64,000 nucleotides of DNA from UBA7672 sp041398245 (lineage in GTDB: Bacteria > Pseudomonadota > Alphaproteobacteria > Caulobacterales > Hyphomonadaceae). Under the pieces are notes generated by a model. The model saw only the letters and a program-made list of their open reading frames with translations, did not search any database and was not told the DNA's origin. Location of the stretch: positions 62,001-126,000 of the forward strand of contig JAWKVC010000011.1 in the NCBI GenBank assembly GCA_041398245.1, given 5' to 3'. Made by a program: the position numbers and the translations under genes. Positions 10,901 to 17,497 of the stretch are shown here, piece by piece (position 1 is the stretch's first letter; the number at the start of each line of letters is the position of its first letter).

Positions 10901-11509
10901 TCAACCGGGGAAAAGCTGTAGCCCGACTTCCTCGGCCATACCGTCGCGCAGGGCGATGCATTGCAGGCTCTCCATCCCTTGCGGGAAACAGTACATCGGG
11001 AAATTCCCGGCCTTGAGTTCGCTGTAGCCGGCCTTGTCCATCCATTCCGGCGGCATGAAGGGGAATTCGGCGCGCATGGGCTGGCCTTCGGTTTCTTCCC
11101 AGGGCGGCAGGGTGGAGGTCGATTCCGGACCGGTCGACATGATCCATTCGGCCAGCGCGGCTTTCATCTCGGCTGCATCCGTCGCGTAGGACAGACCGAA
11201 GAGATAGGACGGCTGACCAGACCAGACATAAACGGGGGCGCCATCGGCCGCACGGATGGTCAGGAACACCACCGACTTCTCGCAGGATGGCCCATCGGTG
11301 CGCGCATTGACGTTGAAGGTTGAACCGTTCGCGGCCCACGACGTCGTGGCGTCGGCTTCGCATCCTGTGGCGGCGGTCTCGACGGGAGCTGCGCTTTCAG
11401 GCGTGGGGGCGGCCTGTTCGGGCGGCTGGCCTTCCGGTTCGGGCGATGCGGCGGGCTGGCAGGCGGCAAGCGCCAGCAGGCCTGCGGCGAATGCCGCTGA
11501 AACTTTCAT
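10901..11509 (-). CDS. Hypothetical lipoprotein
   Basis: A 202-residue predicted lipoprotein that I cannot assign. The leader MKVSAAFAAGLLALAAC has a lipobox ending in cysteine, followed by a Pro/Glu/Ala-rich linker of about 40 residues and a small soluble domain with a few cysteines (TGCEADA, GPSCEKS, MYCFPQG, LQCIALR) that could pair in the periplasm. I start at ATG 11509 rather than the upstream in-frame start because the leader and the GGGGACACAGCC sequence before it fit. The same leader DNA precedes the next gene upstream (12408), suggesting shared expression style. Confidence 0.7.
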   Translation of the reverse strand: MKVSAAFAAGLLALAACQPAASPEPEGQPPEQAAPTPESAAPVETAATGCEADATTSWAANGSTFNVNARTDGPSCEKSVVFLTIRAADGAPVYVWSGQPSYLFGLSYATDAAEMKAALAEWIMSTGPESTSTLPPWEETEGQPMRAEFPFMPPEWMDKAGYSELKAGNFPMYCFPQGMESLQCIALRDGMAEEVGLQLFPG

Positions 11510-11521
11510 GGCTGTGTCCCC
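11503..11521 (-). repeat. Start-region repeat, copy 1 (shared with 12402-12420)
   Basis: On the minus strand this 19-base stretch reads GGGGACACAGCCATGAAAG and includes the start codon of the lipoprotein gene. An identical copy covers the start of the von Willebrand A gene at 12408. The GGGG block lies where a ribosome site is expected. A similar AAGGGGACACAC precedes the small gene starting at 12590. Confidence 0.7.
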
Positions 11522-11566
11522 TCGGAATTTCTCCCCGCCCTTCACCTAGCATTGCGGACACGACGC

Positions 11567-11598
11567 GGCCAGCGGCGGGGGAGAGACCGCCGCTGGCC
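11567..11598. repeat. Perfect 12-bp inverted repeat between two envelope genes
   Basis: GGCCAGCGGCGG (11567-11578) and its exact complement (11587-11598) are separated by 8 bases. It lies downstream of the von Willebrand A gene and upstream of the lipoprotein gene on the minus strand. No T-run follows on either strand, so it is not a classical terminator; it may still pause transcription or protect the 3' end. Confidence 0.55.
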
Positions 11599-11664
11599 GG
11601 GCTGGATCGGATCTGGTGCTCCCAACGAACCCGATCCCGGCGTCCCCCACGCCTGTCGGAGAGG

Positions 11665-12408
11665 CTAGTGGTTGCCGGTGCGCTGTTTGACTTCGTCTTC
11701 CTTCGCGGCGGCGCGATCCTCGTCATTCCATTCCACCGTCGGGGCTGCGCCGCGGGCGTAGTCCTTCGATTTCTGGGCGAGGCGATCCATTGAGTCGGAG
11801 AGCTGGTCCTTGCTCACCGCCATGTTGCGCGAGGTGGTCTGGCCGACCCCTTCAGCGTCGTCGAAGTTCGAGAATTCGGCGCCGAGAAAGACGACCTCCC
11901 AGCCCTTGGCGCGCACGCGGTCGAGCGCGGCCTTGGCTGACGTCTTGGTCATCTCGGTCGAGGAGTTTTCTTCGCCATCTGTCATGATGACGATGATCGC
12001 CTTTTCCGGCTTGTTGGTTTCGGCCAGCGAGACGATGCGGCCGATGGCGTCGTAGAGCGGGGTCATGCCGCGGGGGGAGACCTCATCGGCCGTGACGGTC
12101 TTCCAGTCGTGCGCGTCGATGCCTTCGCGCAGCACGTCGAACTGCAGGCCGCTCTGGGCATCGAACACGGCGAGCGTGATGTCGGCGTCGACGCGCGGGC
12201 CGCCGTCGAGCGCGTTGAGGCCGCTGGCGTAGGCGTTCACCGAGGAGAGGGCTTCGGACCAGATCGGCTCCATCGAGCCGGTGCGGTCGAGCAGGATGTA
12301 GGAATGGATCGCCGGCTGGAGGGGCGGTTTGGCGAAGGCGGCCGTCGTGGTGGCCGCGCCGGCCGTGGCCAAGGCGAGGATGGCGGCGAGTGCGGTGCGG
12401 GCTTTCAT
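11665..12408 (-). CDS. Secreted von Willebrand factor A domain protein
   Basis: A 247-residue protein with a signal peptide (about residues 1-26, ending AAFA) and a VWA domain. The metal-ion adhesion site is readable: DRTGSM near residue 42 in place of the usual DxSxS, a Thr in RGMTPLYDAIG, and an Asp in VIMTDGEENSS. The C-terminal 40 residues are charged and polar. VWA proteins bind partners through a divalent cation in the periplasm or at the surface; the partner is unknown. It is preceded by a small secreted peptide gene on the same strand and shares its start region with the lipoprotein gene downstream. Confidence 0.85.
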   Translation of the reverse strand: MKARTALAAILALATAGAATTTAAFAKPPLQPAIHSYILLDRTGSMEPIWSEALSSVNAYASGLNALDGGPRVDADITLAVFDAQSGLQFDVLREGIDAHDWKTVTADEVSPRGMTPLYDAIGRIVSLAETNKPEKAIIVIMTDGEENSSTEMTKTSAKAALDRVRAKGWEVVFLGAEFSNFDDAEGVGQTTSRNMAVSKDQLSDSMDRLAQKSKDYARGAAPTVEWNDEDRAAAKEDEVKQRTGNH

Positions 12409-12420
12409 GGCTGTGTCCCC
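12402..12420 (-). repeat. Start-region repeat, copy 2 (shared with 11503-11521)
   Basis: This is the second exact copy of GGGGACACAGCCATGAAAG, read on the minus strand and covering the start of the VWA gene. Identity over the untranslated part and the first codons of two unrelated genes is unlikely by chance. Confidence 0.7.
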
Positions 12421-12443
12421 AGGCAGGAAGTTGAATCGGTACG

Positions 12444-12590
12444 CTACGGCGTGTGGAGGGCGAGCATCGCCGGCGCCGGCTGGGCCGTGTCGGCATGGGC
12501 GGATGTGGGGGAGGCGGGTGCGCCGGCCGCCGCATACGTCACGCCGCTGATGATCAGGGCTGCGAGCAGGAGGCGGATCGAGTTCGTCAC
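12444..12590 (-). CDS. Small predicted secreted peptide (48 residues)
   Basis: A short open frame beginning with GTG at 12590 and ending with TAG at 12444. It starts MTNSIRLLLAALIISG, a textbook signal-peptide pattern of positive end, hydrophobic core and AAAGAPA cleavage region, and continues as a Pro/Ala-rich tail. AAGGGGACACAC lies just before the start, matching the G-rich leader of the two genes downstream. It ends 35 bases before the VWA gene and is probably co-transcribed with it. No homologue recognised; it could be a chance frame, so confidence is limited. Confidence 0.45.
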   Translation of the reverse strand: MTNSIRLLLAALIISGVTYAAAGAPASPTSAHADTAQPAPAMLALHTP

Positions 12591-12803
12591 GTGTGTCCCC
12601 TTGGTCTGCGAGCGGCTGCGTGCCGTCGCCCGCAGTGTCAGCTTGTCGCAGGCGAATGGGGCCGTGACGCGGCGTGAATTGGGGCGAAACGGGGTCTTGC
12701 GCGGGAAATGTCAGGGCGGCGTACCAACGCGCTGCTTCCCGCGCGGCATCTCGCGCGCGCCGGGGCGGGGCGTTAGGCTGGCCCCAGCACGAGGGAGCAG
12801 ACG

Positions 12804-13214
12804 ATGAAATTCGAGGGCGGATGCTATTGCGGCGCGGTGCGCTACGAGGCCGACGGCGAGCCGGTGATGAAGGCGCAATGCCACTGCCGCCAGTGCCAGA
12901 CCTTCACGGGCGGGGCGCCCAACATGTTCATGGCGGTTCCCGAGGCGGCGTTCCGCTGGACGAAGGGCAGGCCCAAATCCTTCACCCGCACCGATATCGA
13001 GAATGCGGTGACGCGCGAGTTCTGCCCCGACTGCGGCACGCAGCTGACGGCGCGCCGTCCCGGCTTTCCGGCTGTGATCCTGAAAGTCGGCACGCTGGAT
13101 GATCCGACGCTGTTCGGCGGGCCGCAGGTGGCGATTTACACGGAAGACAAGCAGGCCTTCCACATGATCGCCGAGGGCGTGATGGCGTTCGAGAAGCTGC
13201 CGCCGCGCCGCTAG
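12804..13214 (+). CDS. GFA family zinc-binding protein
   Basis: A 136-residue protein of the glutathione-dependent formaldehyde-activating (Gfa/CENP-V) fold. The zinc-binding cysteines are in the usual places: GGCYCGAVRY near the start, QCHCRQCQ at about residues 31-38 and FCPDCGTQL at about 73-81. Most family members have no proven enzyme activity; formaldehyde activation is documented only for a few. ATG 12804 is preceded by GAGGGAGCAGACG. It stands between divergent envelope genes and a secreted hypothetical protein, which does not indicate a pathway. Confidence 0.87.
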   Translation: MKFEGGCYCGAVRYEADGEPVMKAQCHCRQCQTFTGGAPNMFMAVPEAAFRWTKGRPKSFTRTDIENAVTREFCPDCGTQLTARRPGFPAVILKVGTLDDPTLFGGPQVAIYTEDKQAFHMIAEGVMAFEKLPPRR

Positions 13215-13285
13215 GGCTGCTGCATGTGATTGACGGCGCGGCCGGCTTCTCGCGATAGTCGCGCGGGACTGGCGGGAGGCCTCAC

Positions 13286-13774
13286 ATGAAAACCGGGTTG
13301 GTTGCTGCGGCGGCGATGGCGCTTGCGCCCTTTATGGCTGCGCAGGCGCATGCGCAAAGCGGCTGCGATAACATGAAGCGCATTGTCGCCGAGGCGCTGG
13401 ATGCGTTCCCGACGCTGCGCGGCGATGAGATCGACGACGACTGGTTCGATTCGACGCTGTACCTGCAGGGCGCAGCCGAGTGCACGATCGACCTTTCGAT
13501 CGCCAGTGTGTTTTCGTGCGCGTGGGATTTCGATGCGGCGGCCCCGGCCGATGCGCGCGCCGGGGTGCTGGCGCAGGCGGCGCAGCAATGCCTTCCCGGC
13601 TGGCAATGGGAAGCGATCGAGCCGGGCGCGAAGTCGGCCAACAACCTGCCGATCACGCGCGGCTTCCGGATGATCGGCAACGGCGACAACGCAGACACGT
13701 TGATCCAGATCTATGCCGAGGCGTTTCCCGATTCGGCTGAACGCACCGTCTGGCTGGAAGTGACGCAGCCCTGA
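13286..13774 (+). CDS. Hypothetical periplasmic protein
   Basis: A 162-residue protein with a clear signal peptide (about residues 1-24, ending AQAHAQ). The mature domain is small, acidic and contains four cysteines (SGCDN, AECTI, FSCAW, QQCLP) that could form two disulfides in the periplasm. Start ATG 13286 has GGGAGG eight bases upstream. I recognise no family. It is followed by an ACT-domain gene on the same strand after about 60 bases. Confidence 0.65.
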   Translation: MKTGLVAAAAMALAPFMAAQAHAQSGCDNMKRIVAEALDAFPTLRGDEIDDDWFDSTLYLQGAAECTIDLSIASVFSCAWDFDAAAPADARAGVLAQAAQQCLPGWQWEAIEPGAKSANNLPITRGFRMIGNGDNADTLIQIYAEAFPDSAERTVWLEVTQP

Positions 13775-13835
13775 CAGGTGGCGAGCGCGCGCACACTGGC
13801 CTAGCATTGCCCGCACAAGCATTGCGAGGTCTGTC

Positions 13836-14348
13836 ATGGCGTTACTGGTTCTGAGCGTTGCCGGCAGCGACCGTCCCGGTCTCACCAAGGCGCTGGCGGC
13901 GGCCGTCCTGTCGGCCGGCGGCAACTGGCTGGAGAGCCATCTTTCGCGCCTCGGCGGGCTCTATGTCGGATCGGTTCTGGTGGAGCTCGATCAGGCCAGA
14001 GTCGGCGCCCTGCGCGCCGCCGTGGCCGCCGTCGACGGGCAGGGGCTGGAGGTGCGCATCGCGCCGGCGGTGGAAAGCGCGGCGTCGGGCGAGACGCTGC
14101 AGTTCTCGCTGGTTGGGCAGGACCGGCCCGGCATCGTCAACCAGGTGACGGCGGCCGTCAGCGCGCTCGGCGCCAATATCGAGACATTCGAGACGTGGCT
14201 GTCTGCAGAGGCTCACTCCGGCGCGCCGCTGTTCAACATGTCAGCCAACCTGCGCCTGCCGGAGGGCCTCCCGGCGGCGAAGGTCCAGTCCGCACTGGAA
14301 GCGATCTCGGGCGAGATCATGGTGGATGTTGCGGTGGGGAGTTCCTAG
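13836..14348 (+). CDS. Tandem ACT-domain protein, GcvR-like
   Basis: A 170-residue protein made of two ACT domains (about residues 3-75 and 86-165). Each opens with the ligand-site pattern seen in GcvR: VAGSDRPGLTKAL and LVGQDRPGIVNQV. In enterobacteria GcvR binds glycine and controls the glycine cleavage operon together with GcvA; here no gcv genes are near, so the role is inferred only from the fold. It converges on the ImmA/IrrE gene and the two stop codons share a CTAG (14345-14348). It marks the left border of the accessory island. Confidence 0.8.
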   Translation: MALLVLSVAGSDRPGLTKALAAAVLSAGGNWLESHLSRLGGLYVGSVLVELDQARVGALRAAVAAVDGQGLEVRIAPAVESAASGETLQFSLVGQDRPGIVNQVTAAVSALGANIETFETWLSAEAHSGAPLFNMSANLRLPEGLPAAKVQSALEAISGEIMVDVAVGSS

Positions 14349-14923
14349 CGGCCTTGTAGTCGCCTGCGCGCCATTGCGTGACGGACAGCATCGCTCTTCC
14401 GAATCCGATAGGTGAGGAGCGACGGGCTAACGCCAAAGAAGCGTGCTGCTTCCATGTGGCTGACAAAGTTCTCGACTGCTCTAAGAGCTGCGGGCTTTGG
14501 CACAAGAACGATGTTCCCAAGTTCTTTGGCTTCGAGTTCAAGAACGGGATCAAAGTGGCGACAGCCGTCCTCGCGAACCGGTGGGCGCGCAGGATGCCTC
14601 AAAATGATGTGCGCTAGTTCGTGAACGATACTGGAGTGCTGCCGATTGCGGTGATGGGAGTCGTTCAACAATATCTCTGCGTAGATGCCGTCGAATAGTG
14701 TCGTCGCGGAGAACTTATTCTGTCCTTCGCTGGAGAAATAGTTACGGACCTCTTCGGGAATACCCGCGTCCTGCAAAATGGGTCGAATGGGAACGGCTAG
14801 ATGATCAGCTAGAGCAAAAGGGCAGATGGGATCCGAATCGGAAAGGCCGAGTTCGCTGCGGAACTCGGCGGCCATGTCTTCGGCTTGCGTGATGAAGCCG
14901 CGTCGGAGTTTGCTCTTAGCCAC
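14345..14923 (-). CDS. ImmA/IrrE-family metallopeptidase
   Basis: A 192-residue zinc peptidase of COG2856. HELAH at residues 101-105 supplies two His ligands and the catalytic Glu, and E131 in ELEAKELG is the likely third ligand. The C-terminal stretch EAARFFGVSPSLLTYRIRK resembles the substrate-recognition helices of the family. Known members (ImmA, IrrE/DdrO, PezT-linked) cleave or bind a partner XRE repressor, and such a gene lies directly upstream, overlapping by 8 bases. It is thus the likely protease of a repressor-protease switch. Base composition is visibly less GC-rich than in the flanking core genes. Confidence 0.9.
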   Translation of the reverse strand: MAKSKLRRGFITQAEDMAAEFRSELGLSDSDPICPFALADHLAVPIRPILQDAGIPEEVRNYFSSEGQNKFSATTLFDGIYAEILLNDSHHRNRQHSSIVHELAHIILRHPARPPVREDGCRHFDPVLELEAKELGNIVLVPKPAALRAVENFVSHMEAARFFGVSPSLLTYRIRKSDAVRHAMARRRLQGR

Positions 14924-15275
14924 GTCCCTTTCTCATCGTCTTGTAGGCGGACTCCAACATCGATTCGAGCATCTTGGCCGCTTGGCCGTCGAGATTCTTA
15001 TCTGCACGCAGTAGCGCGCTAATTTGGGCAAGCGTTTCCGGTGAGCGCTTCTTCTTTGTGTCGTCGACGTAGAAATCCCGGACATCAATCGCCGCCCATA
15101 ATGCCAGCGATGCTAACGTATCAACATCAGGGCGCTTCCCCTGTCCCATCCGGGTCAAGGTCGATGCGGAAACCCCGGTCTGATTAGCAACCTCTTTCCA
15201 AGAAATTCGCTTCGCCTCACGCGTCAAATTAAGGGCTGCGAAGAATCCCTCCGCGTCGAAACCGGTGTTCGACAT
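14916..15275 (-). CDS. XRE-family transcriptional regulator
   Basis: A 119-residue protein with one helix-turn-helix domain at about residues 22-75 (SWKEVANQTGVSASTLTRM). A helical C-terminal part of about 45 residues, rich in Lys and Met, probably dimerises or contacts the protease. I start at ATG 15275, which has a strong GGAGGT ribosome site, rather than the upstream TTG. The gene overlaps the ImmA/IrrE peptidase by 8 bases, the standard repressor-protease pair of mobile elements and stress islands. It faces a divergent operon of small genes starting at 15379, its likely target. Confidence 0.87.
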   Translation of the reverse strand: MSNTGFDAEGFFAALNLTREAKRISWKEVANQTGVSASTLTRMGQGKRPDVDTLASLALWAAIDVRDFYVDDTKKKRSPETLAQISALLRADKNLDGQAAKMLESMLESAYKTMRKGRG

Positions 15276-15378
15276 ATGACCTCCAGTTGCTATGTTGCAA
15301 TTAACGCCCGGGCGTGGCATCAAAACGGCGGTTGCAGATTCGCAATCGTCACGCAGGCTGGCAATAGGATACGTTACA

Positions 15379-15603
15379 ATGTCCCGAAAAAATCAGCATG
15401 TAGTGCCGCACCCGGATGGTTGGGCAGTCAAATCCGAAGGTGCCAGTCGAGCGGCATCTGTCCATGACAGACAGTCCGATGCTGTATCAGCGGCACGGAA
15501 GACCGCTGTGGAACACAAGTCTGAAATGTTCATCCATGGCCGGGATGGGCGGATTCGTGAGCGCAACACCTACGGCCGCGATCCTAACCCCCCGAAAGGA
15601 TAG
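15379..15603 (+). CDS. DUF2188 small protein
   Basis: A 74-residue protein fitting the DUF2188 pattern end to end: MSRKNQHVVPHPDGWAVK, then AASVHDRQSDAVSAARKTA, and finally MFIHGRDGRIRERNTYG with an NPPKG tail. The family is widespread in bacterial accessory regions and has no established function. The start ATG 15379 has AGGA about ten bases upstream. It is the first of three same-strand small genes and is divergent from the XRE regulator, with a shared 103-base promoter region. Confidence 0.88.
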   Translation: MSRKNQHVVPHPDGWAVKSEGASRAASVHDRQSDAVSAARKTAVEHKSEMFIHGRDGRIRERNTYGRDPNPPKG

Positions 15604-15607
15604 AACG

Positions 15608-15814
15608 ATGGCTCGATACTACGTTAACAAGAATGCCCAGTCGTCGGGCGAGCATGAGGTGCATGAGTTTTCGTGCTCGTTTTTGCCTCAGCCGGAAAAC
15701 CGCATCTACCTCGGCGAGTTCTCCAGCTGCGGGCCGGCGATTCAGGAGGCGCGTCGCCACTACAGCAACGTCGATGGCTGCTATTACTGCTGCCCGGCCT
15801 GCCATAAAAAGTGA
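15608..15814 (+). CDS. Small Cys-rich protein (68 residues)
   Basis: A 68-residue protein beginning MARYYVNKNAQSSGEHEVHE and ending CYYCCPACHKK. It has six cysteines: one in FSCSF, one in SSCGPA, and four in the C-terminal cluster, which could bind zinc. The pattern of a YYVN start, an EHEVH stretch, YLGEFSSC and a Cys/His end recurs in small proteins of bacterial genomic islands that I recall only as uncharacterised. It starts 4 bases after the DUF2188 stop and is followed by DUF3892 within 14 bases, so the three are one transcription unit. Confidence 0.75.
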   Translation: MARYYVNKNAQSSGEHEVHEFSCSFLPQPENRIYLGEFSSCGPAIQEARRHYSNVDGCYYCCPACHKK

Positions 15815-15828
15815 CCTGAGGAGGTTTG

Positions 15829-16104
15829 ATGGCAGACGTACGGGTGGAATGTATCAACAAGCAGCCGCGTTACGATCCATACGAGGGCATTACGCATCTC
15901 GGCGGGTCGGGAGGCGGAGGGTGGAAGTGGACACGTCAGCAGGTGATCGATTCGATCAATGCTAAGACGAATTCCTTCTACACACTCGTTGATGGAAATA
16001 GAGCCGATATCGGTGTCGTGAACGGTCCGAACGGGCAGTATGTTCGGACATATGCTGACGGAAAATGGAACGACAATCTTTTGTCGTTAAACGAGTGTCC
16101 TTAG
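15829..16104 (+). CDS. DUF3892 small protein
   Basis: A 91-residue protein matching DUF3892: VECINKQPRYDPYEGITHLG, GGWKWTRQQVIDSINA, FYTLVDGNRADIGVV and GQYVRTYADGKWNDNLLSL. The function of this family is unknown; it is often found with other small accessory genes. ATG 15829 is chosen because TGAGGAGG lies 5 bases before it; the TTG three bases upstream is not needed. It is last of the three-gene unit and lies back to back with the end of dapF, which marks the right border of the island. Confidence 0.88.
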   Translation: MADVRVECINKQPRYDPYEGITHLGGSGGGGWKWTRQQVIDSINAKTNSFYTLVDGNRADIGVVNGPNGQYVRTYADGKWNDNLLSLNECP

Positions 16105-16122
16105 GCCAAGACAGAGAGACTC

Positions 16123-16941
16123 CTACCCCTCGCTCACATACTCCAGCTCGATGGGGCCGGTCATGATCACGTGGTCGGTGGCTTCGGACCATTCGATCTC
16201 GATGTCGCCGCCGTCATTGTGGACGAGCGCCTTGCGCCCGGTGAGCCCGCGCCGCGCCGCCGCGACAATCGCTGCGCAATTGTTCGAGCCGCACGCCAGC
16301 GTCTGGCCCGCATTGCGCTCCCACGTCCGGAGACGCGTCTCGGTCGGCGAGAGCACCTGCAGGAAGCCGACATTGACGCCCTGCGGGAAGAGCGGGTGCC
16401 ATTCGACCAGCGAGCCCACAGCCTTGACGTCGACGCTGTCGAGATCAGGCACGAAGAAGATGACGTGCGGATTGCCCATGTTCACCGCGCCGGGCATCGC
16501 GAGATAGGGCGCCTCGATCGGCCCGACCTTGAGGTCGATGCCGCGCGTGTCCATCCGCTCGGCCAGCGGGATCTCCTCCCACTTGAGCAGGGGCGAGCCC
16601 ATGTCGACGGAAATCTTGGTGGGGCCGATGCGCTCCGACTTCAGCTTGCCGGCGACCGTCTCGACCACGATCCTGTCCTTGCCGGTCTCCTCCATGATGA
16701 GCCAGGCGACGCAGCGCGTGGCGTTGCCGCACGCCTCGGCGGAGGAGCCGTCCTTGTTCCAGATGCGCATGAAGACGTCGCCGCGCAGCGTCTGCTCCAT
16801 GGCGATGACCTGATCGGCGCCGACGCCCGTGGCGGGATCGGCGAGGGCCTTCACTTCTTCCGGCTTGAGATTGAGCGCACCTTTCCTGTCGTCAAAAATG
16901 ACGAAGGAGTTCCCGGCGCCGTTCATCTTCCAGAACTTCAT
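16123..16941 (-). CDS. dapF: Diaminopimelate epimerase
   Basis: Interconverts LL- and meso-diaminopimelate for lysine and peptidoglycan synthesis. The protein has 272 residues, normal for the family. The two catalytic cysteines are C71 in ACGNATRC and C217 in LACGSNNCA. The second site normally reads CGxGAC(A), so Asn replaces the small residues after the Ser; C217 itself and the flanking TxxCGS pattern remain. NxxGN at the start and GNPH at about 157 are as expected. It is followed on the same strand by nothing related; the cytochrome gene upstream is 33 bases away. Confidence 0.95.
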   Translation of the reverse strand: MKFWKMNGAGNSFVIFDDRKGALNLKPEEVKALADPATGVGADQVIAMEQTLRGDVFMRIWNKDGSSAEACGNATRCVAWLIMEETGKDRIVVETVAGKLKSERIGPTKISVDMGSPLLKWEEIPLAERMDTRGIDLKVGPIEAPYLAMPGAVNMGNPHVIFFVPDLDSVDVKAVGSLVEWHPLFPQGVNVGFLQVLSPTETRLRTWERNAGQTLACGSNNCAAIVAAARRGLTGRKALVHNDGGDIEIEWSEATDHVIMTGPIELEYVSEG

Positions 16942-16974
16942 CCGGCGAGATTTAAGGGCTTGCGGGCCCCCGCG

Positions 16975-17370
16975 CTAGCCTGGGGTTTCGGCGGCCTTGG
17001 CGGCGGCGCGCAGGGCCGCGAAATAGGCGAACAGGTCGTCCTGCGTCATCTCCGGGATGATCAGGTTCGGCATGTTGGGGTGGCTGGTCGAGAACCAGAC
17101 ATTGAGCGCCATGGAGGTCATGCCCGGGGTCGCGGCCACATCGCTGAAGCTGGGGGCCTTGGCATAGGGCGGGGTGACGATGCCGGGCTCGACGGTGTGG
17201 CATTCGGCGCAGGTTTCGCGGGCATAGGCCAGACCGCGCTGGGCCGCGCGGTCCATCTGGCTGGCCGGTGGGGCCGGGGTCGGGGTCTGGGATTGGGCGG
17301 GCAGGCTGGCGGCGGCGAGCGCAAGGCCCGCCAGACAGGCCAGCACGAGACGGGGGCGGGACGCGGACAT
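16975..17370 (-). CDS. Secreted class I cytochrome c
   Basis: A 131-residue protein with a signal peptide (about 1-28) and one haem-binding CAECH motif. The likely axial methionine lies in NMPNLIIPEM near the C-terminus, typical of small monohaem cytochromes c. It would carry electrons in the periplasm. I start at ATG 17370 (MSASRPRLVL) because the longer frame adds non-leader sequence. It reads divergently from the prolyl-oligopeptidase gene and lies upstream of dapF on the same strand. The electron partner is not evident. Confidence 0.87.
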   Translation of the reverse strand: MSASRPRLVLACLAGLALAAASLPAQSQTPTPAPPASQMDRAAQRGLAYARETCAECHTVEPGIVTPPYAKAPSFSDVAATPGMTSMALNVWFSTSHPNMPNLIIPEMTQDDLFAYFAALRAAAKAAETPG

Positions 17371-17497
17371 GGCTTGGCTCCATCCGGATACGCCTGAAGT
17401 GTTGGCCAATCATCTGCCCCGGCCTTGATGCGCGTCAACCGGGTTGCGGCAGCGGCCCGGGTTGCTAACCATTCGCGGGCAAACGAGAGGTAGGTCG

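Noticed and set aside
14345..16104. Prophage or integrative element
   Set aside because: There is no integrase, structural gene or tRNA border; only the repressor-protease pair resembles phage control genes.
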